A stretch of 64,000 nt of DNA from NCBI GenBank assembly GCA_030770535.1, contig JASVEC010000013.1, positions 682,001 to 746,000 on the forward strand, read 5' to 3'. Below, one piece after another: positions 12,346-23,501 of the stretch; position 1 is the stretch's first letter, and each line of letters begins with the position of its first letter. A program made the translations under genes and the position numbers. The notes below the pieces were generated by a model. It did no database searches. It was given only the letters and a program-made list of their open reading frames with translations, and was not told where the DNA came from. The DNA is from Batkoa obscura (lineage: Eukaryota; Entomophthoromycota; Entomophthoromycetes; Entomophthorales; Batkoaceae).

Positions 12346-13443
12346 ATGGCTTCAGTTTGTCAACCCGACTTTATACCTATATTTTATAACATATTTAAAG
12401 AATGTGCTTACAATTCAATGGATGGGCTTAGTATAATATTAGGATATATATCGATATGTTTTTGGATTAATGTATTATTTCCACAGCTATGGGAAAATTA
12501 CTGTAGAAAATCGGTAGAATCATTAAGCTATTCATTTTTGACGATATGGTTTTTAGGCGATTCTACAAATTTAGTAGGTGGTATTTTAACTAATCAATTG
12601 CCATTTCAAATTTATTTGGCTGCTTACTTTGTTCTAATGGACATATTAACTGTTGCGCAATGTATTTATTACAATTATTTTTACAATAAAGACAGTCACC
12701 CAAGGTATAATAATCATCAAGGATGTCCAACATTATTAAGAAGTTTAATACCACGTAGAATAGTATATAACAACGCAATGAAGCGTAATGTAATATTAGG
12801 TGTAGGGCTATCATTTATCACATTAACAATCATTTATTTTCAATTCTACGATTTATCTCCATTACCTAATATCCCACCAGTAATGTTATTACAAATCACT
12901 AATAAGGCCTCATATAACATTGGTGTAATAATATCATGGACATGCACTTTTCTATATGTGCTAAGTCGATTCCCACAAATCGTCAAGAATTTTAAAAGAA
13001 AATCCGTAGAAGGGCTTAGTTTAAATTTGTTTTTATTTGCTTTTTTCGGAAATTTGACTTATTCATTGTCAATTATATTAAGAGCCAAATTTCAATTAGA
13101 ATTATTATACCCTTCATTACCTTTCATAATAGGAAGTGCAGGAACAATGTGGGCAGATGGTATATTGTTTTATCAATTTATATTATATTCAAGAAGTAAT
13201 ATCACTAATTCAATTGAAACTGAAAGAATGTTAAATCAAATTGAAGATGGTAAAACTGACGAAACACCAAAGCCTTGGAATATTGCTAACAAAAACACAT
13301 TACTAAATGAACACAATGTTAACTCCTTCTTTTCGGATGACAACTCTTATAAGCCTTCCTTCTCTTCAGATACTAACCTTGCCTCCACCCCTATTCAACT
13401 TAAAATTCATACAACTAACCCAAATTATCAATCTACTCCCTAA
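12346..13443 (+). CDS. PQ-loop transporter (Ypq/PQLC2-like vacuolar basic amino-acid exporter), 365 aa
   Basis: Single-exon seven-TM protein of the PQ-loop (SWEET-MtN3-like) family. Two PQ loops are present with the same following motif: FPQLWENYCRKSVESLS near residue 45 and RFPQIVKNFKRKSVEGLS near residue 207. The two three-helix bundles flank a central loop rich in His/Arg, and the C-terminal tail of about 70 residues is hydrophilic. Fungal Ypq1-3 and animal PQLC2 export Lys/Arg from the vacuole or lysosome, and the paired motifs and length fit that group. The start is the first ATG, preceded by an A-rich leader. Confidence 0.88.
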   Translation: MASVCQPDFIPIFYNIFKECAYNSMDGLSIILGYISICFWINVLFPQLWENYCRKSVESLSYSFLTIWFLGDSTNLVGGILTNQLPFQIYLAAYFVLMDILTVAQCIYYNYFYNKDSHPRYNNHQGCPTLLRSLIPRRIVYNNAMKRNVILGVGLSFITLTIIYFQFYDLSPLPNIPPVMLLQITNKASYNIGVIISWTCTFLYVLSRFPQIVKNFKRKSVEGLSLNLFLFAFFGNLTYSLSIILRAKFQLELLYPSLPFIIGSAGTMWADGILFYQFILYSRSNITNSIETERMLNQIEDGKTDETPKPWNIANKNTLLNEHNVNSFFSDDNSYKPSFSSDTNLASTPIQLKIHTTNPNYQSTP

Positions 13444-14455
13444 CAAGTCCTACTTTACTGTAATTCTTCATGTTCTGGTTTTCATAATAAATTTTATTGT
13501 AACTTTAGCTATTATCTATTACTATAGTAGTATTTTCAAACTTTGAATTAAATCTCATCATATATTTCACATAAAAATATAGCGTCATGAAATTTTTTTT
13601 ATATTGCTCAAAAAACCATGTTGATCAATATTTAGAACTTTATTTTATAACTGCAATGTTTCTTTTAGCCTTTCAGCCATAATCAAAGCTTGTATTTCAA
13701 AGTTTATCATTTTAAAACTACTAAGTTTATTTAAGTTAAAATATAGATGTACTCTTATAAATAATTTTTGTATTGATATATTATTTGATTATATATCAAC
13801 TACGCTAATTGTTAGTTTTATTCTAAAACGACTGTATAAATATATAGGGAAAAAAAAATGAAATAAGCAAGTCAGCTAATTTCACTAAGTATAACACTAC
13901 ATTTATGAACTTTATATATGGTGTATGTATTGTATTATATTATATTATATCAATTAAGTAAACTCAAAACGCTGTAAATTATTGGATTAGATGTTTTTAA
14001 ATAATATTAAAGTTTTAATAATTTATTAATTTTAAAAAACTAAAACATTAATTTTAAAAAAGATTCACATTGTCGTAATTAAAAATAAAAGTAAAAATAA
14101 AAGTAAAAATAAAAATAAAAATAAAAATAAAAATAAAAATAAAAATAAAAATAAAAATAAAAATAAAAATAAAAATAAAAAAATAATTAAAATCATGGAT
14201 TTTAAAATATTAGCTATTATTAAGCTTTTAAGCTTTTAAGTTTTTATAAAAAGTTCAATGCTTTGAAAGAAAAGAAAATGTAAATTTATTATTTCCGCAT
14301 ATTAGTTTTTAACATTATTTTTTATTTAAAGCTTATTCCAACGTGTTTAATAGTATAAAAATTAAGTTAAATTTATTATAAAATCGAAATAAAGTTTATC
14401 AAATATTTGTTCAAGCTTTATTTAAGTTAATTTGAAATAATCGAATTTTTATTAA
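13444..14455. other. Intergenic, start of the repeat-rich block
   Basis: AT-rich sequence with no supportable gene. It contains the (AAAAAT)n array described separately. From here to about 53 kb spacers are long and interspersed repeats are common. Confidence 0.6.
14085..14180. repeat. (AAAAAT)n microsatellite
   Basis: About fifteen 6-bp AAAAAT units with a few AAAAGT variants at the left end, on the plus strand. Confidence 0.9.
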
Positions 14456-14510
14456 TCTATTTGAGCAGAAAAATTGTTAGTAAAATTCTTAAATACAAAA
14501 ATACATCCCC
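14456..14510 (-). mobile_element. Half copy of the GGGGAT MITE
   Basis: Only the half ending in TACATCCCC is clear (TATTTGAGC, then ATTGTTAGTAAAATTCTTAAA, then CATCCCC); the other half is not recognisable. Same family as the full copies listed below. Confidence 0.75.
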
Positions 14511-14756
14511 ATATTATGTTGTATTAAAATTAAGTGTAAAATAAATCTAAGAGCGTGTAAGTTATAAAAAACTTGTAAACGATCAAAAATAGTATCCTAT
14601 TAAGCAAAGGTCAAAAATAAAAGATATATAATAGTATTGACATCTTGTTCTATATAGGTATTAAATACTTACTATGGACGAATAATATTTGTTATTCTTA
14701 CTTTAAATGTTAGATTTTATTCTATAGTTTAATTACTTTAACAAAATTTGTTTCCA

Positions 14757-14940
14757 AACATTAATAAATTAACTAAAATAAGCTATTACTATTATTAGGT
14801 ATTTTCATATATCATTTTAAGCTTTTATTTTGTAATTTTAATGATTTTATTAAGATTTATTTGTGAACATTAATAAATAAATAAATTATAAAGCCATTGT
14901 TATTACCAGGTAAATTCATATATTAATTCAAGCTTCTATA
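14757..14940. repeat. Degenerate direct duplication, about 70 bp units
   Basis: Two similar segments (about 14757-14828 and 14867-14938) share a leading CATTAATAAAT, an internal GGTA(T/A)ATTCATATAT-like part and a terminal AAGCTT. They are spaced 110 bp start to start. Origin unknown. Confidence 0.5.
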
Positions 14941-15096
14941 AGCCTACTTTGAATTTATATCTATTTGGAAATTACAAAAGGCGAACCAGATTTATTAAAC
15001 AATAAGTATTTACATTTAATGATGTATTAAATAAAAAGTAAGCATTATAGCCTAAAAGCTTATATATATGTTAATAGCCTTATTGAAATAAACTAT

Positions 15097-15192
15097 GGGG
15101 ATGTTTTTTTGGTTTCATCATTTTTTCTATTTTTTAAGCGCTATTTGAGCGGAAAAATTGTTAATAAAATTCTTAAACAAAAATACATCCCC
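15097..15192 (-). mobile_element. GGGGAT MITE, full copy
   Basis: Starts GGGGATGTTTTTTTGG and ends ACATCCCC, with the conserved core GCGCTATTTGAGCGG. Minus orientation relative to the consensus defined in the findings. CTAT flanks both sides. It sits 140 bp past the stop codon of the neighbouring PRXL2-like gene. Confidence 0.9.
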
Positions 15193-15331
15193 CTATAGCT
15201 ATAAAAATAAATTTACCCTATATACATATATAAGTATAAAATAATATTTAATAAAAAGGAAAAACATTTCGGAAAAAGCAGTAGTAGCTAATATTTGGAA
15301 TGGAATAGTGGAAATTTACAATAAAACAAAA

Positions 15332-16096
15332 TCAATTGTAAGAACCTGCAGTTAGGATGGAGCTTGAGCTGATAGATTTTTCTTCTAATTTTTTCTGTGT
15401 ATAAACATATTCTTCAGGGAGTTGTTCATCGATTTCCCCTGGATCGCCTCCAACTAATGAGTATATTTCCTTAATACTAGGATATATCGCAAGCTCTTTG
15501 GGTCTAAAACTATAAACTATTTCATTATTGGGATTAATTAAAAACGTTCCTCCGAGTTGACGAAGATCAGCTTTCATATTTAGTTTGAGTCCTTTAGTCT
15601 TAATATACCTTACCATTTTTAAAATGTGTTTAGAGAAAAATGCCTTTAACTGGTATGCTCTTGATACTTTAGTTAGCTTGGCAGCTTTGTAAACATTTCG
15701 TTCTGGGTCAAGATAAATATCCCAAGTCCAGTATCCAGAGCTTAAAAAGGAGTATAGATCTACATCTTCAAACACTACTGCAACTAATGCAACATTGTGA
15801 TGCTCAAATAAAGGTTGTAATTCAGAAAATACCTTTGCATCATATTTACATAAAGCACACCCTAAACTAGCTAAAACCTTTAAAATTACTGGTCTATTCT
15901 TCCATGTATCACTTAGTAATATTTCATCTCCATTGATAGTTTTTACTTTTATTCCATCAAATATCCTTGCATCAAACCTTTTAACATTCCTATTCCTTCG
16001 CTTTTGGTTGAAAGTGGAAGAGAAATCATCTATAAATTGAATACTTGTTTTTTTGGGACATTTCGTACAATAACTTTGGTTGCTGTAGGTAAACAT
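15332..16096 (-). CDS. PRXL2-like AhpC/TSA_2 protein, copy 1 (254 aa)
   Basis: Intronless member of the AhpC/TSA_2 family (PRXL2/FAM213, prostamide/PGF-synthase-like; thioredoxin fold). The core starts near residue 46 (IFDGIKVKT). The redox motif LGCALCKYDAK has C80 and C83. Then come VALVAVVFEDVD, the SGYWTWDIYLDPE segment, and DLRQLGGTFLINP, characteristic of the family. It ends with a Ser-rich tail. The N-terminus has three Cys (C10, C13 and a CxxC-like TKC). Related enzymes reduce lipid peroxides or prostaglandin H2 with thioredoxin or NADPH; the substrate here is unknown. It is closest to the broken copy at 17041-17808, with which it shares a nearly identical 211-bp tract. Confidence 0.85.
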   Translation of the reverse strand: MFTYSNQSYCTKCPKKTSIQFIDDFSSTFNQKRRNRNVKRFDARIFDGIKVKTINGDEILLSDTWKNRPVILKVLASLGCALCKYDAKVFSELQPLFEHHNVALVAVVFEDVDLYSFLSSGYWTWDIYLDPERNVYKAAKLTKVSRAYQLKAFFSKHILKMVRYIKTKGLKLNMKADLRQLGGTFLINPNNEIVYSFRPKELAIYPSIKEIYSLVGGDPGEIDEQLPEEYVYTQKKLEEKSISSSSILTAGSYN

Positions 16097-17040
16097 ATTA
16101 ATAACTAAAAATAAAATGAAAAATTTATCCTAAAGTTTATTTTATATAAATTTTAATTATAGAGTTCTCACATTAAGTTCTAATTTGACTCAGTTTAGTA
16201 ATGACAATAATAGATCTTTAATAATTTAGTATTTAATATTATTTTCTAACTAATGATTAATCACAATGAACCATAACTATCATGATAGAAGTATGATTGG
16301 AGTGTACATTTAAATGAAAGCCTTTTGAGCTAAGTATGATTATACAAATATATCCATTACCTGTTTATAATTTTTCAAAGTTTCTTTTCATTTTGGCAAT
16401 CAATCCTGGACTAAAATCAAAATCCATATAATGATATAGCCTATTTATAATTACTACATCAAAGTATTTCTGATATTTGACAGCGAAGCTTTTTAAACTA
16501 TTTATTAACTGATATACTTCAAATAGTTAATGAGGGTCTATTATCAGTTTAATGAACCCCTATTTGATTTTTTGAATGCTCTACTTATTAATATATAAAA
16601 AATCAAATTAAATCATTACTGTAAAGTTAAATATTGGGTTCCAACGCATAGCTTTCTATTTTTTTCACCAATCATAACTGCTTCTTGATCTTGATAGTTT
16701 TTAAAATTACGTTAGAATATTAAATACTACACTATGTTTATTTGAACATATATTTTAATTATAAACCCCTTTAATAAGGATTCCTATTTTTTCTAATAAT
16801 ATTTTGTAAAGTATATAAAACTGGGTAAAATTTAAGTTTTATGAGTTGGATTCACAAAGAAAATAGTAATAAAAAGAAATCAGGTTTATTATATAACTTT
16901 AAAAGTGAAGTTCGAATTAATTAAATATTGGGCGACATGTCAAGAATGTATAATATGATGTATAGAATGATTTTCTATAGTTTTGTTATCGGATCTTCTC
17001 TATTAATAATAGGCATATTAAATATGTCAACCTACGTACA
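16097..17040. other. Intergenic, no gene seen
   Basis: AT-rich spacer between the first PRXL2-like gene and its broken neighbour. No frames, RNA genes or MITE copies recognised. Confidence 0.5.
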
Positions 17041-17808
17041 CTATTGATCCGTAGATAACGTTAAATTCGGTTTACGGACATTGTTTTTTGGTTTTTCTTG
17101 ATAATATATATATTTAGAAGGAAGCTGTTCTTCAATATCTTCTGGATCATTACTAACTAATGAGTATATTTCTTTAAAACTAGGATACATGGTAACATTT
17201 TTAGGCCTGAAGCTATAAACTTTTTCATTGTTGGGATAAATCACAAATGTTCCGCCTAGTTGTCTCAAACCACCACTTATGTCTGGCTTTTGACCTTATC
17301 TTATATATTAATAGCTTTAACACACACTTAGAAAACATGATTTTAGTTGGTACAATCTTGATACTTTGATCAACTCTGCAGCTTTGTAAACATTTCGTTC
17401 TGGGTCAAGATAAATATCCCAAGTCCAGTATCCAGAGCTTAAAAAGGAGTATAGATCTACATCTTCAAACACTACTGCAACTAATGCAACATTATGATGC
17501 TCAAATAAAGGTTGTAATTCAGAAAATACCTTTGCATCATATTTACATAAAGCACACCCTAAACTAGCTAAAACCTTTAAAATTACTGACATACCCTTTC
17601 ATGTATTGCTTAACAATATTTCGCCCCCACCAATAGTCTTTACTTTTATTTCATTGAAAACACTTGCATCAAAATTGATTCTAAAATCATTGGAAGTTTT
17701 ATGCTGAGTGACATCATAATGATTATTTTTATAGATGCTATTATCACAATGTACTCTGCCATCATATTTTACCACTATTACTTTAAGATAAAAAAATAAA
17801 CTATCCAA
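17041..17808 (-). pseudogene. PRXL2-like pseudogene, copy 2
   Basis: Collinear with copy 1 but split over three frames. The 5' part (17808 to about 17600) ends at a stop just after the LLSNT segment. The central part (about 17592-17317) carries the intact redox motif LGCALCKYDAK. After a frame break near 17330-17280 the 3' part (17268-17041) holds RQLGGTFVIYP and the acidic end. At least two frameshifts and one stop separate the parts. The N-terminal segment has diverged strongly, whereas 17378-17588 differs from copy 1 at a single base, which suggests conversion after or during decay. Confidence 0.85.
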
Positions 17809-18400
17809 CTTATAAAATTTTATTTTTAAATTAGATTGAATTTAGCTAATTCTGTTTAATAGTAAGAAATATAGAGCCTCAATATTTATATTTATATAAA
17901 ACAATACTTATTATTAGGTTAAATACCTTAATTTATTAGCTAAATTAAACTTCAATTTGAAATTTTTATTTTATTTAACTTTTATTTTTATTTCTAAATA
18001 CCTGGCTAGATCCTGAGTACTCTGAGATATAGTTTCAACTTTTTATGAGCTGGGGAGGAGTAAGCTAAAATCCCTATCTACAAAATGTTTAAATTCATAA
18101 CACTTTAAATGGATTTCTGAATATGGTTAATTATTTTATAATAAAGAATCTTGCTTATAATATTATTTTATGTTTATTAATAGTTAAATCTCTACAAAGA
18201 TATGATGAATATAACCAATTTTTTATTTTATATCTAGAAATAAATATTTTGTACCATAAAATAAAATTACTGCTTTAAAAAATATGTGGTGAATAGTAAA
18301 ATTGAAATTTTAGTTATAGTAAGCTATATTAAAAGGTACTTAATTACTGTATGTAATTAATATTTTATATATTTTTTTCCTGAATCAGTAATATATCAAA
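17809..18400. other. Intergenic, no gene seen
   Basis: AT-rich spacer between the PRXL2-like pseudogene and the tRNA gene; nothing else recognised. Confidence 0.5.
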
Positions 18401-18472
18401 TCTCGGGTAGTATAGTGGTGAGTATCCCCGCCTGTCACGCGGGAGACCGGGGTTCAATTCCCCGCTCGAGAG
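18401..18472 (+). tRNA. tRNA-Asp (anticodon GTC)
   Basis: A 72-nt cloverleaf. The acceptor stem TCTCGGG pairs with CTCGAGA (one G-T wobble) and the discriminator base is G. The D-arm region reads GTATAGTGGTGAGTATC. The anticodon stem CCCGC/GCGGG encloses CTGTCAC, with the GTC anticodon at 18434-18436. The T-arm is CGGGGTTCAATTCCCCG. Box A and box B are both canonical. No intron. Confidence 0.97.
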
Positions 18473-18480
18473 TGATAATG

Positions 18481-18486
18481 TTTTTT
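18481..18486 (+). terminator. Pol III T-tract terminator of tRNA-Asp
   Basis: Six consecutive T residues beginning 9 nt after the tRNA 3' end. Confidence 0.75.
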
Positions 18487-20532
18487 GATTACGAATTCCT
18501 TTGCCTGTAATAATCATCGGTTAGCTATGTATTTATTTTTAAAAGGTGCAAAGGTCTTTTGTTTTTATTTTGTAAATAATTTATGAATTAAATAGGAAAA
18601 AATAAAGACGTTTGCGTTCAATCTTATTTAACATATTAGACTACTATAAGGTAGTTTGTAAAGTAATCTGACCTTTTTAATTTATGCAAATAGGCCATAG
18701 AATACAATATAGTTTTGCTTTTTGAAATTTCTAATAAAGAATTACATTTTTATCTAAAAAATTTTAGTTTTACTTTCACTATAAAGTAATTAGTTCTATT
18801 TTACAATCATTAATAATAAAGCATTGACTACTTTATATTAGTTCAAAATATTTGTTCGGAAAATAAAGGCTAATGTTATAGTAGAGAGCGTTATTTAGCT
18901 GTCTTAATTTAGTCAATGATATTTTTTCGATTGTAATTAATTTCTTTGATAATTAGGCTGAATTTTATAATTGCTCTTATAGTTGCAGTTAATTACTCTT
19001 GCTACTTGCCCCATAAAAAAGAGTCAAATTACTATAAATTTATATTTTGTAGCTGCTTCTTGTCCATTTTTTGAGCTACCTAATTTAAAGATATTAAAGT
19101 CGAGATCTTAATAAAAAAAACATGGCTATAAAGCTTTGGTAGTTTGTTATTATGTATAAATTATAAACAAGATTTATATTAGCATAGTATCTCGGTGATT
19201 TTTTCACTTTATTTCAATAATTAAAGTTATATTTATTGAAGCTTGTGGTTTGAGTTTTAGCAAAACATAAGAGGATAATTACTTGTTAAAGTGTGAAAGT
19301 TTCAATTCCCGTTAAACTATTCTGAAATATTTAAATTTTCTCTAAATATTCCATACCAGTACTCTTCAATTCTTTAAATTATTTTAATAAACAACCTTCC
19401 GTATGGATGTATTATCAAAAAAAGTTGTAACTATAAAACTTGTCAAATAATTTGAATATAAAAATTAGAGCTTTTTATGTGATATTAAACTTTAGAAATG
19501 ATAAATAAAAAACACATTGGCATAATTTCTACCATTAAATAGCTTTACATTTTATCATGCCATTTTTATAATTAAACCTTAATATAAATATTAACAATTA
19601 AGCTGTTAAAATTTGTATTAAAATGTTAAAATATTGTATATTTAAGTAATAGTTTTATTTAAATAATCACTATTAGGCTAAATATAAGTTTTTAAAATAA
19701 TGAAATATGTGTTGAATAACTATATGTTATTTCAAACGTCGTTATTATACCAATTTAAGGCTTAATGGCTAGTATTTTACGAATATCAAGATAAAGTATT
19801 TATATCAAGTTAATTTAGACAAATACAAGTTCTAAAATGTTTTACGCTTAAACCGGTATATCAAGCTTTAATGAACAGAAAACAAAGTAGCTTTTACAAA
19901 ATTTTTAGACTAAATATCAGTATCTGAACTCTTATAATAAAACTTGTCAAAGCATTTATTATTTTATTGATTTTTATATAGAATCTTAAAATGATTTTGT
20001 ACTAAAATAAATAAAATCGTTTTTATATATTATTATTATGTACAAAGATTATTAAATAAGGACTAAGTTTACATAAATAATAACCTCCAAATAAACTATT
20101 AGCCAATATAAATAATAATGCTTAAATATAATAAATCACTCATTAGAATAATAAAGTTAACAGATAATTTAAGTGCTATACTATATAAACTTATCAATTA
20201 AATAGCTTAAGGATTGAACGCCACTATTTTTTTTTAAAAATTCCCATCCACCGATACGCTCTATATTGATTAAAGCAAAATATTGTTTAAGTTAGAAATC
20301 AATACATATTACTATAGTTTTATCGCTTAAATAATTACTGAAAACTATTTTTATAGTTGTTATTAGTAATATTGAATCGGCCTAAGTTTATTTCAAATAC
20401 ATGCTGGTAATAGTTTTTGAAAATCAAAGTATACAGTTTTTAAGTGAAAATATATCAAAGAAATTGTTAAGAAAATTTCAATTAAACGCGAAGTTTCTCC
20501 CTGATCAAAAGCTATAAATAGTCTTTAGGCTA
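18487..20532. other. Intergenic, no gene seen
   Basis: Two kilobases of AT-rich sequence without supportable frames. Near 18960 a weak TAGTTGCAGTTAA segment could be a worn end of the CAGCTG repeat family. Confidence 0.5.
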
Positions 20533-20700
20533 TACGGTTACTACGACTCTACTGTGGCCCAATTAACTATTCATTTTACAATAAAATTTTGCGAAAGCAG
20601 CAAGAATACAAAGATTAACCATTAAAAAAGCTGAAATAAATAAATAACTGGCTCTAAAAATTATTGCAAATTGCTTGCAATAGGATTCCAACAGCTGTAA
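20533..20700 (-). mobile_element. CAGCTG-family MITE-like repeat, copy A
   Basis: A 168-bp segment ending in CAACAGCTGTAA and beginning TACGGTTACTACGACTC. Read on the minus strand it aligns with the copies at 41653-41821 and 39292-39452 through TTTTTAG-G-CAGTTATTT and through AATTTTAT...GGTTAA near the other end. A 66-codon minus-strand frame lies across this copy and is not taken as a gene. Confidence 0.6.
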
Positions 20701-20927
20701 TAAAGGGACATTGGACATTTGAAAGTGATAGTAAAAATTAAGCATTCTCCGAAATCCCATCAAGGTAGGAAAGTTGAAAGAAATTATTATGATTATTAAT
20801 GAAAGTTTAGTTTGAATGAATTATGATTAAATCATAAAAAATTAAAAGTATAAATAAGTAACCGTTTTAAACAAATATTGATTAAAAAATAAAATAAAAT
20901 AAAACTAGAATTATTTAATATAAAAAA

Positions 20928-22313
20928 ATGAATGACAGTCAACAAGAAATGGTAATTAAAGAAGAAGATTTTGGAATAAAATCTGAAGTTGACAATACTA
21001 AAGAAGTTGAGAGTTATGAATTATATACAAGTAGTCAAAGAAGATTTTATTTGGCTTTAGTAGGATTAAGCGGATTAATGGCTCCAATGGCTTCAACTAT
21101 CTTTTTTCCTGCTCTATTACAAATCAAAAAAGACTTCAAAACTACTGATACTTTAATTGATGTCACCGTTTCTATCTTTATCTTTATATTAGCTCTTGCC
21201 CCGTTAGTATGGGGTACAAGTTCTGATTTGTATGGTAGAAGATGGGTATATATCATTTCTCAATCGATATTCTTTTTATCTTGTATTGGTTGTGCTTTAT
21301 CCCCAGATGTAAATGTATTTATTATTATGAGAGTGTTTCAAGGCATTGGTTCTTCTGCTCCATTAGTAGTTGGAATCGGTACTATCAGTGATATTTACCC
21401 ACGTGAACAAAGGGGTACAGCATTAGGTTTGTTTTTTATTGGTCCATTAATCGGACCAGTTATTGGACCTATCATTGGAGGATTTTTAGCAGAATATTTA
21501 GGATGGAGATCTATTTTTTGGTTGATGACTGGGTTATCTGGTTTAATTGTACTTATCATCTTTTTTTTCTTAAAAGAGACGCTACCATTGAATAGAACTG
21601 AAGCATTTCCAGTAAAATTAAGCTTTAAACCCTTAAAATTTACTTCTAATGGTAAATTTTTCAATCCTTTGAAACCATTATATTATCTTCGATATATCAA
21701 TGTTGCATTAGGATCTTTCTACTCTGCTATTATTTTTGCTGCTTACTACTCAGTTTCAATTTCTCAAAATAGAGCAATGTTTACATTTTATCATTTAGAT
21801 TCTTCAAAGACGGGATTGACTTTCATTTCATTAGGAGTAGGTAATATTGTAGGTTCAGTATGTGGAGGAAGAATATCAGATATAATATTAAGAAGAGCAA
21901 TTGCAAAATCAAAAGATGGTAAAGTACGGCCTGAAATAAGATTACATTCTTCATTTATTGGGGCAATAGCAATATTAATAGGATTAATGTTGGACGGTTG
22001 GTTTATTCATTATCGACTCCATTTGGGTTTAGTTTTATTTAGTCAGTTCTTAGTTGGTTTTGGTATGACTTATGCTTTTGGATGTATCTCAACTTATTTA
22101 GTTGATTTGTATCCTAAATTCGGTGCTTCAATTACATCTGTCTCTAATGCGGTGCGTATGATAGGTGCTGGTATTATTATTACAGTTAACTCTATTATTT
22201 TAGATACTTTAGATTATGGATGGACATTTACCATGTTTTCACTTATCCAAATAGCTGGGATTGGAATTTTAATCTTTTTAGTTTTATTTGGCTCTAAGTT
22301 TAGAAGCTCATAA
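20928..22313 (+). CDS. MFS drug:H+ antiporter, DHA1 type (461 aa)
   Basis: Single-exon 12-TM major facilitator. The N-terminal 40 residues are hydrophilic. The loop 2-3 motif A is complete (GTSSDLYGRRWVY), and the antiporter motif C is present in helix 5 (LIGPVIGPIIGGF). The helix-4 region reads RVFQGIGSSAPLV. This pattern is that of fungal DHA1 exporters (Qdr/Flr/Caf5-like), which expel drugs, polyamines or weak acids at the plasma membrane by proton exchange. The substrate is unknown. It converges on the PRXL2-like gene at 23502-24269, and the same pair recurs, decayed, at 25751-28345. Confidence 0.9.
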   Translation: MNDSQQEMVIKEEDFGIKSEVDNTKEVESYELYTSSQRRFYLALVGLSGLMAPMASTIFFPALLQIKKDFKTTDTLIDVTVSIFIFILALAPLVWGTSSDLYGRRWVYIISQSIFFLSCIGCALSPDVNVFIIMRVFQGIGSSAPLVVGIGTISDIYPREQRGTALGLFFIGPLIGPVIGPIIGGFLAEYLGWRSIFWLMTGLSGLIVLIIFFFLKETLPLNRTEAFPVKLSFKPLKFTSNGKFFNPLKPLYYLRYINVALGSFYSAIIFAAYYSVSISQNRAMFTFYHLDSSKTGLTFISLGVGNIVGSVCGGRISDIILRRAIAKSKDGKVRPEIRLHSSFIGAIAILIGLMLDGWFIHYRLHLGLVLFSQFLVGFGMTYAFGCISTYLVDLYPKFGASITSVSNAVRMIGAGIIITVNSIILDTLDYGWTFTMFSLIQIAGIGILIFLVLFGSKFRSS

Positions 22314-23501
22314 TTATTATTTCGTTAAGCGTTTTTAAGAACTAAACGCTATTTTTATTTAACAAACGTTTTTGTTTTCTTATAATATACCTTTTAAATT
22401 GAATTGTCTGATTTAATATTTTATTATTCCTTCTGTTCTGAAATAAACGCCTAATTGCCCATTTTGAATTGTTCCAAAGAGAACATCCAATTTTGAGCAT
22501 CCAAATTAATATGATTTTTGTCTTATTTTGTCCATTTTTAATGAGACCAAAAGTTCGAAAAGTTATAAACAAAATCAAAACATGCTCACTGAGCTTGGAA
22601 TTGTAATTCTTCTAAAAGCATTGCAAATTAGCTTGTTTGAATATAGAATGAGGCAGAAGAGGCCTCCTTACCTTATTTTCATAATTGTAATTGGATTTAC
22701 AAAAATTTCTCAAATAATCTGTAGCTTTAAAAAGTGGTGGATTTCTTCCTACTTTGAGTGCTCATATCGTAGTATATAATAGTGATAAGAGTCATTTAGA
22801 ACTAAAGGAAGAAGCAAGAGCTATAATGCTTTAAAAAGCATTCTTTTTACTTTTTACTTATAATAACCTTGTATATTTTTCAAGAGTTATGTTTATACTA
22901 AAACCGAGGGATTATGTATACTCTTCTTTTAATTACATATTACGGATAGCGGTATTATAAGTATTCTTTAATAATTTATGACTTGAAAATTTAATTAATT
23001 TATTCAGTCATATTCTCTAATCTTTTAGATTTGGTTACTTTAAATTCAAGGTATAGTTTTTCAATAGTTTTGATTTATTGTAAAAGTTGCACACAGCAAA
23101 AGTACTATGAAAATAACTGTTTCCTTCCTTAATTTTGCAACTATGAACCTAAACTAAACAGTAAAAAATTATTTTGAATTTCAATCGGGTTTTCAAACTT
23201 ATCTAGATATTCGAATCAAAGAACAAAACTAAATAATTCCAGGTGATCAATTTAAAGAAGAAATTAGACAATAAATCGACTCGCTTTTTATCCTAAAAGG
23301 AATAGAAAAATAACACAAAAGGTTTAAACATGCTATAAAAGTTAGATGATCACTTTTATTTGTAATTTTATAATCACACCAAATGACTGGAATTTACCAT
23401 TTATTATAGTTCAATTGACGGATAAAACATAAAAAAAGTTGGAATTACCATAATCTAAATATTCAATAGATTGGGATGTTTAATAAATTAATAGTAAAAT
23501 A
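22314..23501. other. Intergenic between DHA1 transporter and PRXL2 copy 3
   Basis: About 1.2 kb. The first part after the transporter stop (around 22350-22440, ATTTAACAAACG...TTAAATTGAATTGTCTGA) and the last part before the PRXL2 stop recur downstream of the gutted transporter at 26081-27574. The spacer therefore belongs to a duplicated block. Frames here are not supported as genes. Confidence 0.6.

Noticed and set aside
19240-19320. tRNA-like B-box segment (GTTTCAATTCCCG) suggesting a SINE or second tRNA
   Set aside because: No matching box A, no cloverleaf stems, and no second copy in the window.
20563-20763. 66-codon minus-strand frame with a membrane-like stretch
   Set aside because: It lies across copy A of the CAGCTG repeat; a similar frame crosses copy D, so the openness comes from the repeat.
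22342-22779. Overlapping frames on both strands after the DHA1 transporter
   Set aside because: They lie in a spacer whose duplicate at 26.1 kb does not keep the frames.
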